Assembly (NCBI GenBank): GCA_965368085.1
Contig: CBDULP010000004.1
Coordinates: 1 to 64,000, forward strand
Source of the DNA: Peptoclostridium sp965368085
GTDB lineage: Bacteria; Bacillota; Clostridia; Peptostreptococcales; Peptostreptococcaceae
Length of the DNA: 64,000 nucleotides
Reading direction: 5' to 3'
Made by a program: the position numbers and the translations under genes. The notes beneath the pieces were generated by a model. That model was given only the letters and a program-made list of their open reading frames with translations. It did no database searches and was not told the origin of the DNA. This document shows, in pieces, positions 18,730 through 27,974 of the stretch. Position 1 is the first letter of the stretch. Every line of letters begins with the position of its first letter.

Positions 18730-18892
18730 AGGGCGCCTCCATTTTTTACATTGACAAAACACTTAAACCTTATTGTTTATACCCTGTTATGGGACTTTTA
18801 AATATAAAATAAAACTTATTCTCATCAAACTCAGTAATTTTTAGCGGCGGAATCTCCATTTCAATTGCAGCTGAATCATTTTCAAAGACGAC

Positions 18893-18933
18893 AAAGAGCC
18901 CTCTTACAGGAAAACCTGCAAAAGGGCTCTTTT
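18893..18933 (-). terminator. Terminator downstream of tRNA-Gly
   Basis: Long hairpin with about 18-base arms (AAAGAGCCCTTTTGCAGG against CCTGTAAGAGGGCTCTTT, few mismatches) and a TTTT loop, three bases after the tRNA CCA end. It should separate tRNA-Gly from the glycogen operon. Confidence 0.85.
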
Positions 18934-18935
18934 AC

Positions 18936-19009
18936 TGGAGCGGGTGAAGGGGATCGAACCCTCGCAACCGGCTTGGAAGGCCGGGGCTCTACCACTGAGC
19001 TACACCCGC
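18936..19009 (-). tRNA. tRNA-Gly (anticodon TCC)
   Basis: Folds by eye into a full cloverleaf on the minus strand: acceptor GCGGGTG pairing with CACCCGC, D arm GCTCAGTGGTAGAGC, anticodon stem CCGGC/GCCGG with loop CTTCCAA giving anticodon TCC, T arm GAGGGTTCGATCCCCTT, and an encoded CCA end. Lies between the TPR gene and the glycogen operon. Confidence 0.97.
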
Positions 19010-19077
19010 AAATCATATTTCTCTTGCCAACGAAAAATATGATATCACATTAAAGCGTACATGTCAATGTATTCACT

Positions 19078-20217
19078 TTATTTTTTTTTATTTTTTTCTA
19101 TTTCAGCAAGGCATGCCTGTGTTATCTCATCGCTTGGATCTATCTCAATGGATTTTCGAATGTATTCATCCGCCTTTTCCATGTCACCCGTATTGTAGTA
19201 TGCCATCGCTGTATTGCAAAGTATCTCCGGATCGTCGCTTCTCAGGCTCAATGCCTTTTCAAAATGCTCGATTGACTCTTTAGCCTCTCCAAGCATAGCC
19301 TTGCAAAGTCCCAGTTCAACCATTGTATCCACATTGTTATCGTCTATAAAAAGTATGTCCCTGAAGTACATCATAGCCTCTTGCACCTCTCCAAGCTGCC
19401 TGTATGCAACGCCTATGAAGAATAGCAGCTTCCAGTCTCCCATGTGCTTGTTTACAAGCGGAAGCATAGTCTCCAATGCCGCCCGAGGGTCCCCTGATAT
19501 TACAAGTTCTATTCCCTCTTCGATCCTTACCTTGTCTGCACAAAGCTCTATCATTTCAAGCGCTCGTTGCTCAAGATCGCCTTCAAGCCCCGCTTCAATG
19601 GCATCGTTCCACATTTTTTTTGCATTTTCATATTCGCCTTCTTCGTATTTGAAGAATGCCAGATTGTAAATTCCTTTTGAAAAGTCCGGGTATTCATTTG
19701 CAAGCTTTTCAAAATAGGACTTTGCCTCTTTCAAAAAGTCCTTGCGCTTTTTGGCCTCTTTTTCACCGTCGCATGAGAAGGCCACATCCTGGCAAAGAAG
19801 AGCATAGTTGTAAGGTCCGTTTATGTTCTTTTCATCCAGCTCCATAAGTGCCCTGAAATACACAATGGCGTCAAACTTTTTGCCCTCATTGGCCATTTTG
19901 ACTCCGCTGTATTCAATATATCCTCCTATGTCATTGTACATTGCAGAAAGCATCTTCTTGTACTCTCCGTTGTTTCTAAAAGATGGATCCGTTCCGATTA
20001 TATCTATAATACCCCTTGCTATTGCAGCCACGCTTATGCCCTTTTGAGCGCTTCCATCCTGTATTCCCTTTGCAAGGTCTGAATTAAGAACCGGTATGTC
20101 CAGACCTTCCGCCGGAAGAGTGTATCCCTTAAGATTCAACTCCGCATTTTCTTTTATCCTTATAAACGAAATATCTTTCGTTCTTTCTATAAGATATTTT
20201 TCTATATGAGACTTCAT
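19078..20217 (-). CDS. Tetratricopeptide-repeat protein
   Basis: A 379-residue cytoplasmic protein with no signal peptide or membrane segment. TPR units are recognisable near residues 120-150 (DAIVYFRALMELDEKN), 190-225 (YNLAFFKYEEGEYENAKKMW), 270-300 (FIGVAYRQLGEVQEAMMYFRDIL), 305-335 (ELGLCKAMLGEAKESIEHFEKAL) and 340-370 (NTAMAYYNTGDMEKADEYIRK). The first 110 residues lack repeats and form an unassigned domain. TPR arrays bind other proteins; the partner is unknown. Start ATG preceded by GGAGG at slightly long spacing. The gene follows the radical SAM gene by 39 bases on the same strand, so they may be co-transcribed. Confidence 0.85.
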   Translation of the reverse strand: MKSHIEKYLIERTKDISFIRIKENAELNLKGYTLPAEGLDIPVLNSDLAKGIQDGSAQKGISVAAIARGIIDIIGTDPSFRNNGEYKKMLSAMYNDIGGYIEYSGVKMANEGKKFDAIVYFRALMELDEKNINGPYNYALLCQDVAFSCDGEKEAKKRKDFLKEAKSYFEKLANEYPDFSKGIYNLAFFKYEEGEYENAKKMWNDAIEAGLEGDLEQRALEMIELCADKVRIEEGIELVISGDPRAALETMLPLVNKHMGDWKLLFFIGVAYRQLGEVQEAMMYFRDILFIDDNNVDTMVELGLCKAMLGEAKESIEHFEKALSLRSDDPEILCNTAMAYYNTGDMEKADEYIRKSIEIDPSDEITQACLAEIEKNKKK

Positions 20218-20256
20218 AAAACAAAACTACCTCCATTTGAAAATATTATTTTCTAT

Positions 20257-22017
20257 TTAAATTTCTATGAAATAAACATTTGACTTTTCAAGCAGGCTGT
20301 CCACACCTTCATATACATAAAGTGCAAATGTATCTTTTTTCACAGGCTCGGCCTTCATATCCTCAAACTGAACCCCTATGTCATAGGAAAATGCCTCTAT
20401 TCTTATCTTCCTGAGTATCCCCTTCGCATCAAGTCCGCTGTAAATTTCCATGTATCTCGACACATTTTCACGGCTGCTTACAAAATCATAGCATCTGCCC
20501 TTAAACCCTCTTATATCGTAGCTTCCCAAAACCTTTGGAGCGGCAGACGCTTTTGCGCTTGCCATGTAGTCATGCCTGAGAAGCTCCTTGAAAAGCTCCA
20601 AGTTATTTCCTATGTGAAATTCATAAAATCCTGAGAATATTTCATACAGGGCATTTCTTGAATGGCCCATTTCAAAATATCCATTCGCGCTCCAGTATGC
20701 CGAAAAGTCATCAAAGAATCTAAACGGACTTTCAGCATAAAAATTTTCAATGACATATTTACATGATTTTGAAAAGCTGTGAGAGTTCCAGTAAAGCTCC
20801 AGTATCTCCTCTATCTCCTTTAGCTTTAAAATCTCCCCAAAACCTATATATTTGTTGCTGAGCACTTCATATGGGGGCTTCGAAGAGAATTCATACCCGT
20901 GCTTTTCAATCTGGTTCTCCCGTATAGGAGATCCCTTCAAAAGCTTCAAAAATCCAAGCTGGACATGGTCCCCATTCAGCGAAAATACATCGTCAAACGA
21001 TCTGCCAAAGCTCTCATACCCCTCATACGGCAATCCCGCTATGAGGTCTACGTGCTGGTGTACGTTGCAGCCTTTGGATATGGTGTCCACAACATGCCTT
21101 ATCCTCTCAAAATCCTGGCGCCTGCATATCTCCGCAAGTGTGTCGGGATTGGTGGACTGGATTCCTATCTCTATTTGGAAAAGTCCCCTTCTCGAATCCG
21201 AAAGAACGTTTATTAGCTCGTCGTCCATTATGTGAGCGGCCACCTCGAAATGAAAATTCGTGTATCCGTTGTCATTTTCCTTCAAGAAGCTTATCATTTC
21301 AAGGGTTCTGTCCCTGTTGGCATTGAAAGTCCTGTCCACAAACTTCACCTGCTTGACATTTGCATCTATAAATGCCCCGAGCTCTTTTTTCACTCTGTCA
21401 AACGGAAAGTTCCTAACCCCTCTTATGGTCGAAGACATGCAGTACTGGCAGTTGAACGGGCATCCCCTTGAGCTTTCGTAGTATATTATCTTGTCCTTGT
21501 ACTCGTCCTCATCCATATCCTCATATGGGCTCTTTACATTTCCCATGTCGCTTATGAGCTCTCTTGGCGCATTTTTTACGACATTTCCATTTTTTCTGAA
21601 AGTGAGTCCGTCTACGGAGTCATAGTCGCCATCGTATTCAATGCACGTTATTATATCCCTAATGGACTCCTCTCCCTCCCCGGAAAGTATGAAGTCTATA
21701 AATGAGTATTCTCCCATTATCTCCTCTGGGTCGAATGAAACCTCCGGCCCCCCAAACAAAACGGGAACATCCGGCATGACCTTTTTTATATTTTCGGCTA
21801 TTTCAATCATATAGTCTATATTCCATATATAGCATGAAAAGCATATGATGTCGGGCCTTTTAAGATACATCTTCTTCAGTACTATATTCTTGTCCGTGTT
21901 TATAGAGTTTTCAAGAATATCCACATGGGCAATATCCTCGCACGCTTTTTTAAGATATCTCACCGCCAAATTCGTGTGAATGAATTTGGAATTAATTGCT
22001 ACGAGAAGTACATTCAT
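20257..22017 (-). CDS. B12-binding-domain radical SAM protein (DUF4080 type)
   Basis: A 586-residue protein with an N-terminal cobalamin-binding-like Rossmann domain (about 1-140, MNVLLVAINSKFIHTNLAVRYL, FGGPEVSFDPE), a radical SAM barrel holding the 4Fe-4S motif SSRGCPFNCQYC (about residue 185), and a C-terminal DUF4080-like region (about 430-586). Such enzymes use SAM radical chemistry on unknown substrates; the C-terminal region is typical of a clostridial and Bacillus family of unassigned role. The N-terminal fold often lacks the cobalamin histidine motif, and none (DxHxxG) is seen here, so B12 binding is doubtful. The start ATG follows GGAGG; the 25-codon extension upstream has no site. 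Confidence 0.88.
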   Translation of the reverse strand: MNVLLVAINSKFIHTNLAVRYLKKACEDIAHVDILENSINTDKNIVLKKMYLKRPDIICFSCYIWNIDYMIEIAENIKKVMPDVPVLFGGPEVSFDPEEIMGEYSFIDFILSGEGEESIRDIITCIEYDGDYDSVDGLTFRKNGNVVKNAPRELISDMGNVKSPYEDMDEDEYKDKIIYYESSRGCPFNCQYCMSSTIRGVRNFPFDRVKKELGAFIDANVKQVKFVDRTFNANRDRTLEMISFLKENDNGYTNFHFEVAAHIMDDELINVLSDSRRGLFQIEIGIQSTNPDTLAEICRRQDFERIRHVVDTISKGCNVHQHVDLIAGLPYEGYESFGRSFDDVFSLNGDHVQLGFLKLLKGSPIRENQIEKHGYEFSSKPPYEVLSNKYIGFGEILKLKEIEEILELYWNSHSFSKSCKYVIENFYAESPFRFFDDFSAYWSANGYFEMGHSRNALYEIFSGFYEFHIGNNLELFKELLRHDYMASAKASAAPKVLGSYDIRGFKGRCYDFVSSRENVSRYMEIYSGLDAKGILRKIRIEAFSYDIGVQFEDMKAEPVKKDTFALYVYEGVDSLLEKSNVYFIEI

Positions 22018-22235
22018 AAATTTTCCTCCAAAACTATTTCTAATTCTATAATATATTAGCACAAAAAAATTTTTATATCTATTTGAAAACAAATTAAGTG
22101 CATTATTTCAACACATTGCCATTTCAAATTAAAATATTTAAAATCATCTTTACAATAAAACTTGAAATTTTACATTTATTAGCATAAAATAGAATGTAGA
22201 GGCAATACACACTATAGTGAAAAGAGGTCGATAAA

Positions 22236-22838
22236 TTGTTAGCGCAGACACATAAGATAATAGGATCGCACCTTCATGAGAATATAGAGAAAAAAACAGG
22301 AATAAAGCTAAACAAGAATCTTTTGATATATGGAAGTGTAAAGCCTGACATATGGCCTACACTCGCAGTGAAGAAACACTATAAGGACAAGAGCTTTAAT
22401 TTTGTAATTGACGAGATGGAAAACCTTATGAGACTGGGTCTTCATGACAATCCTATTTCAATAAACAGATTTTCCGTAAAACTCGGAGTGATAACTCATT
22501 TCCTTTCAGATTTCTTCTGTCTTCCGCACCACGACAGGGAATACTTTCACGACAAGCTCAAAGAGCATTTGACATATGAAAAGCGTCTTCACGACAATTT
22601 CAAAGTTTTCTCAGGTCTTAAAAACATAAACATGCCATATATGGACGAGTTGAGCAGGAAAAACATAGTAAAGTTCATTGAAGAACTTCACCTTGAATAC
22701 AAGGACAACCCTGCCGGATACATAAACGATATCCACGGTTCCATAAACGTATCTTCCGCAGTGGGCATACTGGTATCGGAACACTCAATAGTTGCAAGCA
22801 AGAGCCTTCAAAAAGCCGCCGGATATTCCGGATATTAA
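22236..22838 (+). CDS. Zinc-dependent phospholipase C-like protein
   Basis: A 200-residue protein of the zinc-dependent phospholipase C/S1-P1 nuclease-like superfamily. Histidine and aspartate ligands expected for the trinuclear zinc site are visible: QTHKIIGSHLHENI at the start, YGSVKPDIWP, ITHFLSDFFCLPHHDREYFHDKL. It has no signal peptide, unlike secreted alpha-toxin-type enzymes, and is typical of a short clostridial family annotated as zinc-dependent PLC with unknown substrate. Translation starts at TTG, eight bases after GAGGT. It is divergent from the radical SAM gene and convergent with the bactofilin gene. Confidence 0.75.
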   Translation: MLAQTHKIIGSHLHENIEKKTGIKLNKNLLIYGSVKPDIWPTLAVKKHYKDKSFNFVIDEMENLMRLGLHDNPISINRFSVKLGVITHFLSDFFCLPHHDREYFHDKLKEHLTYEKRLHDNFKVFSGLKNINMPYMDELSRKNIVKFIEELHLEYKDNPAGYINDIHGSINVSSAVGILVSEHSIVASKSLQKAAGYSGY

Positions 22839-22844
22839 ACATAT

Positions 22845-22874
22845 AAAAAAGGATGCGATTTCGCATCCTTTTTC
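22845..22874. terminator. Bidirectional terminator between PLC-like and bactofilin genes
   Basis: Perfect hairpin with 13-base arms (AAAAAGGATGCGA and TCGCATCCTTTTT) and a two-base loop; both strands end in a T run, fitting two convergent genes. Confidence 0.9.
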
Positions 22875-22907
22875 TCTTTTATAGATAGTATATCTTCCAA
22901 ATGCCCT

Positions 22908-23312
22908 CTACGCGTCTTTTTCAATGGGAATTTGAGCTGCTTTATCATTTTGCACTACGCTGCATGTCCCGTTGAAAAACGCTCCCTTTTCCACCAAAAG
23001 CGTCTTGTATGTCATGCTGCCTTCAAGTTTTGCATTTGAATCGAGTATTATATTCTCTGATACTACTATATCCCCGTGCACTTCTCCCTTCACATGTACA
23101 TTCGGTGCATTTATATTCCCCCTTACCAAAGATTCTTCCTCCGTTATCACTTCTCCCACCGTAGTTATATTTCCGATTACAGTTCCGGCTATTTTAATGT
23201 CGCATTCTCCCTGTAGTTCTCCCGTTATGCTACATCCCTTCGATATTATTGTAATTTCGTCCTTTTTTATCATCTTCTTGTACCCTTTTTTTATATCCAT
23301 GTCCTTTATCAT
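22908..23312 (-). CDS. Bactofilin (polymer-forming cytoskeletal protein)
   Basis: A 134-residue bactofilin. The DUF583 beta-helix (about residues 20-120) shows the regular hydrophobic and glycine repeat: TIISKGCSITGELQGECDIK, GTVIGNITTVGEVI, GNINAPNVHVKGEVHGDIVV, KLEGSMTYKTLLVEKGAFFNG. Bactofilins polymerise without nucleotides at the inner membrane and scaffold cell-wall enzymes, stalks or polar structures. A short charged N-tail and C-tail flank the core, as usual. The start ATG follows GGAGG. It is divergent from a small membrane coiled-coil gene, which may be its membrane partner. Confidence 0.92.
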   Translation of the reverse strand: MIKDMDIKKGYKKMIKKDEITIISKGCSITGELQGECDIKIAGTVIGNITTVGEVITEEESLVRGNINAPNVHVKGEVHGDIVVSENIILDSNAKLEGSMTYKTLLVEKGAFFNGTCSVVQNDKAAQIPIEKDA

Positions 23313-23408
23313 AGCATCCCTCCGCCAAACTCATTTTTGTATTTTAGGTTTTAATACCCGTTTATATTGGTATTATTAAATTTAAAAGAAAATTTTGAGG
23401 TGATAAAA

Positions 23409-23789
23409 TTGAAAGCTTTAAAGCGCCTTTTCGAAAAACCCTTTTTCAGCGAAAATATAACACTCCACTTCTACAGTTTGGGCGGCAGGCTAAATTCACT
23501 TAGGTTGAACCAGATAATGTCGTTTGCGATCCTTCTGCTGTTCACCTGTACCGCTGTAAGCCTCGGAAGCATGTATTTCGACATGAAAAGAGATTACGAG
23601 CAAATGAAGTCAACTTATAAGACCGCCGTCAAAAAATGTAGTGATCTCGAAAGCGAAAACGCCCTTCTCAAAAAAGACATAGAAGTTCTTGAACAGGAAC
23701 TTCAAGTCGCGGAAGAAGACATGGACGAAATGTCAAGATACAAGAGCAGCCTCGAAAAAAGCTCGTTTATAAAAAGCATATTGAAATAG
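23409..23789 (+). CDS. Single-pass membrane protein with coiled coil, unknown
   Basis: A 126-residue protein: a basic cytoplasmic segment (KALKRLFEKPFF), one membrane helix near residues 36-58 (MSFAILLLFTCTAVSLGSMYF), and an extracytoplasmic heptad-rich coiled coil (about 60-115, LESENALLKKDIEVLEQEL). This matches the N-terminal part of clostridial M23 peptidases that often neighbour bactofilins, but no M23 domain follows; the frame ends at a normal stop and a strong hairpin comes after. I set the start at TTG (23409) because GAGGTG lies seven bases upstream; a longer in-frame TTG has no site. Function unknown; a bactofilin membrane anchor is my inference. Confidence 0.65.
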   Translation: MKALKRLFEKPFFSENITLHFYSLGGRLNSLRLNQIMSFAILLLFTCTAVSLGSMYFDMKRDYEQMKSTYKTAVKKCSDLESENALLKKDIEVLEQELQVAEEDMDEMSRYKSSLEKSSFIKSILK

Positions 23790-23874
23790 GATGAAATTTT
23801 TGCCGATAGTAAACATTATACTAAAAATAACAATGCCAATAAAAAAATCCTCTCGAAAACAAGAGAATCTCTAT

Positions 23875-23925
23875 CGACACAAAAACAAGCCATCAGAATT
23901 GAATCTAAGGCTTGTTTTTGTGTCG
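23875..23925. terminator. Strong hairpin terminator
   Basis: Perfect 17-base arms (CGACACAAAAACAAGCC and complement) with a 17-base loop. The arms carry A5 and T5 runs, so it could act for the small membrane gene on the plus strand and limit read-through from the hydrolase gene. Confidence 0.8.
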
Positions 23926-24238
23926 TTTAGTCATTTTTATTGTATCTTTGTAAGCATCGGACTTTTTCAGCGGCCTCAAAATAACTCAAACACCGTTTGT
24001 ATATATAACGAATTAAAGAAATTCTATTCTATAAATCGTTACCAATATTGATTTATAGCACCGTAATAGTCTTTTTTGCATAAAAATGTTTAATACGTTG
24101 TATATAGATTCCCAAATTCACAATATAATATTAGAGTCTTTCCCACACTTATATATGGTTTATTTGCATTTTTTCTATTATTTTATGATTTAAATGGATA
24201 TTTGAATATTTTTCAAACACTTTCCAGCAAATCATGTT
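23926..24238. other. AT-rich intergenic stretch, no gene seen
   Basis: About 310 bases after the terminator and before the end of the hydrolase gene. Very AT-rich, with no ribosome site, no convincing coding frame and no strong hairpin. I see nothing functional in it. It marks the change to the AT-rich segment that runs to about 44 kb. Confidence 0.5.
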
Positions 24239-26452
24239 TTAAAATGCCCCATACAATACAGGGATTTTTACATGTGATGGATACTCGTTACCCGAATAAA
24301 TTTTTTGTGTCGCCTTGATAGGTTCTGGATTTTCGTATGGATTTATACCCGTATTTGTATTTGGGAAAAATTCCACAAAATTACTTGAACTTATATCAAC
24401 TCTAATTTTATGACCTGCTTTAAAGACATATCCATTAAAGTTCATTATAAATTCAAATTTTTCTATTTTCTCCGGTGTCAACAACTCAGGATTTTTTAAT
24501 CCTTTTCTAAATTCAGCTCGCATAACACTTGATGATATCCCTCTTGTTACGCCGTTTTCATCAACATCCGACACTCTCACTATAAAATCTGTATCCTTAG
24601 CTGATGAAGATGCATAAATTTCTGCATAAAAATCTCCTGCAACAGCCACATCTTCTGTCAGTACATCAGTATCATATACTAGACAATCTTCTCTGTCTTG
24701 GACTTCATTACATACAGGAAGTTCAAAACCGCCCATAAGGCCTATTGGATTCTCAGGATCATATACATATGACCTGAAACTGGTTTTATCAGGTAATTTA
24801 CCCGATGCCTTGTCGCCCAGATATAAATTGGTTAAAACAGCTTCCTCAGGCATCCAATCATCTGAAGTTTTCCACTGGTTTTCTCCCTCTAAATAGTATG
24901 TCACTTTCGGCTTTTTATCTTCGCCGTTTTCAATCCCTTTCAGGTATCTGTCAAACCAACGTATTATTCTAGTATCAAAGTCATAGTCAATGGCATTATC
25001 TCCAAACTCCACCCCATTGCAAGCTCTCCAGTCGTTTGATGTATGCGGCCACGGCCCCAGCACCATTTTAGCACCTTCCACATTATTTTCCTTTAAAGCA
25101 TGCCACAGCTCCTGTGTTCCCAGATTATCATCGTCATGCCAGCCTGATATAAGCAGCATAGGAACTTTTATATTTTTTGCGTTCATTGTAGTGTCTGACT
25201 TTTCCCAAAACTCATCATAGTAGTAATGATTTTCCCACTCACTCCAAGAAGGTATGTCTTTTCCTATGAACTTTTGTGGGATTTCGCCAAGAGGCCTTGA
25301 ACTGCAAACGGCATAAGGATCAATTGATTGTCCGCTGAATATTGAAAAATCCACTCTGTTGCTTACAGATTGCGCCATCAGCCAAGACATGGACCCCCAA
25401 GATGCAATTGTTCCATTTCTACGGCTTATATCTTTAAACGGAGATCCTACGCATACTTCGCTTATAACTGTCTTCAAATTGGGATTTCCAGTTGTAGCCA
25501 TTGCATTTGCAGTGTAGCCCAAATATGATGCTCCAAAGGCTCCTACATTGCCGTCGCACCATTGTTGCCCAGCCACCCAGTCAATCAAGTCATTTCCATC
25601 GTTTTTTTCATTCTGATAAACCAGCAACTCTCCTTCGCTGTCACCAAGGCCTCTTACATCTTGCACAACAAGAGCATATCCACGATTCACCAAATGAAGC
25701 AAATTTCTTGCATTGCCTTCTTTTCCATATGGAGTTCTCACTATTATAGCAGGCACCTTTTCACCTTGTTTTGTGCTTGTAGGCAAATATACATTTGTAC
25801 CTAATTTTACGCCGTCACTCATAGTTATATAAATCAGCCCGGATGGTATAATACCATTTTCCGCTTTAGACAACAGCGGATCTTGATATTTGGTTAGAGG
25901 CGTTACATTTTCAAATCCTCTTTTCACCAATATATCCATAGAGTATCTTCCCGTTTGAATAAAAGCGACAACTTCGTTGTCCACAGTAATTACGTCTATG
26001 TTATTTTCATCGCCAAGATCTCTTCTCGCCCACAATTGAGATGTCACTTGTTTTTTTCCTACTTGACCCGTGTATGTGATATATTTATTGAACTTTTTGC
26101 CATTACCAGTACTCACTTGATCCTTGTCCCATCTTGTATTTGCAAAATGGTCGAGTTCCTCATATAAATCTTGGATTTCCATTCTATCAACTGAATTTCT
26201 GCCCAACTCGTTTCTTTTATATTGTTCTCTTGTCTTTGGATCAATTTTAGTAAAATCGATTCCGCCTTTTTTAAATTTAACCATGCCTTGGTATACACCT
26301 GATGTATACAAATCGTACTCCTGATCAACAAAGTAATTGTTCATTGAATCATCACTTGTTTTGCCAAAATCCATTTCTTCAGCAAATACGCCAATATTCA
26401 TGCTTAGCAGAATGCTTACCATTAAAAAAAGGCTCAGCACTTTCTTTTTCAT
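24239..26452 (-). CDS. Secreted S15/CocE-NonD family alpha/beta-hydrolase
   Basis: A 737-residue exported hydrolase. Residues 1-24 form a signal peptide (KKKVLSLFLMVSILLSMN, cleavage near FAEE). The alpha/beta-hydrolase domain (about 210-520) has YVVQDVRG-like strand residues VVQDVRGLGDSEGE, the nucleophile elbow GAFGASYLGY (Ser near 309), Asp in SGWHDDDN (near 439) and His in GPWPHTSND (near 469), giving a complete triad. Residues 540-737 form the jelly-roll typical of X-Pro dipeptidyl-peptidases and cocaine-esterase-like enzymes. An extra domain (about 30-200) precedes the hydrolase. Substrate, ester or peptide, is not decidable. Start ATG with GGAG. It lies downstream of the ABC operon but 296 bases apart. 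Confidence 0.88.
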   Translation of the reverse strand: MKKKVLSLFLMVSILLSMNIGVFAEEMDFGKTSDDSMNNYFVDQEYDLYTSGVYQGMVKFKKGGIDFTKIDPKTREQYKRNELGRNSVDRMEIQDLYEELDHFANTRWDKDQVSTGNGKKFNKYITYTGQVGKKQVTSQLWARRDLGDENNIDVITVDNEVVAFIQTGRYSMDILVKRGFENVTPLTKYQDPLLSKAENGIIPSGLIYITMSDGVKLGTNVYLPTSTKQGEKVPAIIVRTPYGKEGNARNLLHLVNRGYALVVQDVRGLGDSEGELLVYQNEKNDGNDLIDWVAGQQWCDGNVGAFGASYLGYTANAMATTGNPNLKTVISEVCVGSPFKDISRRNGTIASWGSMSWLMAQSVSNRVDFSIFSGQSIDPYAVCSSRPLGEIPQKFIGKDIPSWSEWENHYYYDEFWEKSDTTMNAKNIKVPMLLISGWHDDDNLGTQELWHALKENNVEGAKMVLGPWPHTSNDWRACNGVEFGDNAIDYDFDTRIIRWFDRYLKGIENGEDKKPKVTYYLEGENQWKTSDDWMPEEAVLTNLYLGDKASGKLPDKTSFRSYVYDPENPIGLMGGFELPVCNEVQDREDCLVYDTDVLTEDVAVAGDFYAEIYASSSAKDTDFIVRVSDVDENGVTRGISSSVMRAEFRKGLKNPELLTPEKIEKFEFIMNFNGYVFKAGHKIRVDISSSNFVEFFPNTNTGINPYENPEPIKATQKIYSGNEYPSHVKIPVLYGAF

Positions 26453-26748
26453 TTTTATTCATCTCCATTCCATTAGATATTCCAGCTTGCATATTCTATA
26501 TTACAATTCCCTCTCCATCTGTACATATGCCTAAGTTACCTGATACATTAAGTCCCCCAAATTGAAATGTCCAATTTATGATTCGGCACCAAGCATCAAC
26601 AGGAAATACATTCGAAAAAATGCTAAACCAAACGTCCTCTTTGCTATTACTTTTTGCTATAACTTGAATGTTACCACACTAGAATCAACTTATCCATTCA
26701 ATCACATTACAATAAACTCGCATTTTTGTCACATATGAGTTTGTTCTT

Positions 26749-27867
26749 CTATATCCTCAATCCCTTTTCCTTGTCAAAAAAATACAAACGATTCTCATCA
26801 AAGGTCAAACGAATTTTTTCTCCAATGTATATATCCGCTTCATTTTTAACACTAAACGTTATTGATGAATCTCCCGCATCTAAAAAAACATGCTTTTCAG
26901 CACCTAAATATTCAATTGTGTCCACTGTCCCGGTTATGGTATTTCTTCCCATTCCTAAGCCTATGCAATTTTTTTCTGTTTCCCAAGATAATCCTTCTGT
27001 TCGAATTCCAACAATAAGCGTTTTCACACTGCCTATGTTTCTTTTTATTTTTTCCATTTTTTCCTCATCTAAATAAATTGCATTTTCCCCATAAACTAAT
27101 TCATCGACACCTGAACTATTTGTTCTTATTTTAACCTCAATAAAATTCATCTGAGGACTGCCTATGAAACTTGCAACAAATAAATTTTTAGGATTTTCAT
27201 AGACTTCTCTCGGAGAGCCTGCTTGCTGTAATATTCCGTCTTTCATAATTACAATTTTGCTTCCCATAGTCATGGCTTCCGTTTGATCGTGTGTTACATA
27301 TATAAATGTAGTGTCAAGTCTTTTATGTAGCTTTGTAATCTCATGACGCATTTGTACCCTTAGCTTTGCATCCAAATTCGATAATGGCTCATCCATAAGA
27401 AATACTTTTGGATTTCTCACGATAGCTCTGCCAAGAGCGACTCTTTGCCTTTGACCGCCTGAGAGTTGCTTGGGTTTTCTGTCTAATAAATTTTCAATTT
27501 TTAATATTCCAGCAGTTTCTTTTACTTTTCTATTGATTTCCTCCTTCTTCACCCCTGCCAATTCAAGAGCAAATGACATGTTTTTATATACACTCATATG
27601 CGGATACAGCGCATAATTTTGAAATACCATCGCAATATTCCTATCCTTTGAAGGAACATCATTTACAACATTTCCCTCAATCAACAGTTCTCCTGCTGAA
27701 ATACCTTCAAGCCCTGCAATCATTCTAAGTGTTGTTGACTTACCGCATCCAGAAGGTCCAACCAAAACTACAAAATCTTTATCTTCTATTTCAAGACTCA
27801 AATTTTTTACCGCCTCAACGCTCCCGTCATAAGTTTTATTTATATTTTTAAGCGTTACACTAGCCAT
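26749..27867 (-). CDS. ABC transporter ATPase, MsmK/UgpC (CUT1 sugar importer) type
   Basis: A 372-residue ATPase with Walker A GPSGCGKSTTLRM, Q-loop region VFQNYALYPHMSVYKN, signature LSGGQRQRVALGRA, Walker B VFLMDEPLSNLDAKLR, and H-loop VTHDQTEAM, followed by a C-terminal TOBE/OB region (about 235-372). This is the layout of ATPases that energise carbohydrate importers such as maltose or glycerol-phosphate systems, and not of MacB-type exporters, which are about 230 residues. Start ATG with GAGGTG. It is the last gene of the mixed ABC operon, 107 bases after the PCD membrane protein, and the only ATPase in it, so it presumably serves the two EAA-loop permeases. Confidence 0.93.
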   Translation of the reverse strand: MASVTLKNINKTYDGSVEAVKNLSLEIEDKDFVVLVGPSGCGKSTTLRMIAGLEGISAGELLIEGNVVNDVPSKDRNIAMVFQNYALYPHMSVYKNMSFALELAGVKKEEINRKVKETAGILKIENLLDRKPKQLSGGQRQRVALGRAIVRNPKVFLMDEPLSNLDAKLRVQMRHEITKLHKRLDTTFIYVTHDQTEAMTMGSKIVIMKDGILQQAGSPREVYENPKNLFVASFIGSPQMNFIEVKIRTNSSGVDELVYGENAIYLDEEKMEKIKRNIGSVKTLIVGIRTEGLSWETEKNCIGLGMGRNTITGTVDTIEYLGAEKHVFLDAGDSSITFSVKNEADIYIGEKIRLTFDENRLYFFDKEKGLRI

Positions 27868-27974
27868 AATACACCTCGTTTATATTAGCAACAAGCATAA
27901 TCCCTGTTATTTTGTAAAAGCAACTTTCAATCCATGTCGGCAAAACCGCCTGAATAAACAATCTGTTTACACTG

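Noticed and set aside
23791..24051. 86-residue plus-strand frame starting one base after the small membrane gene
   Set aside because: It runs through the perfect 17-bp terminator hairpin and reads as random sequence.
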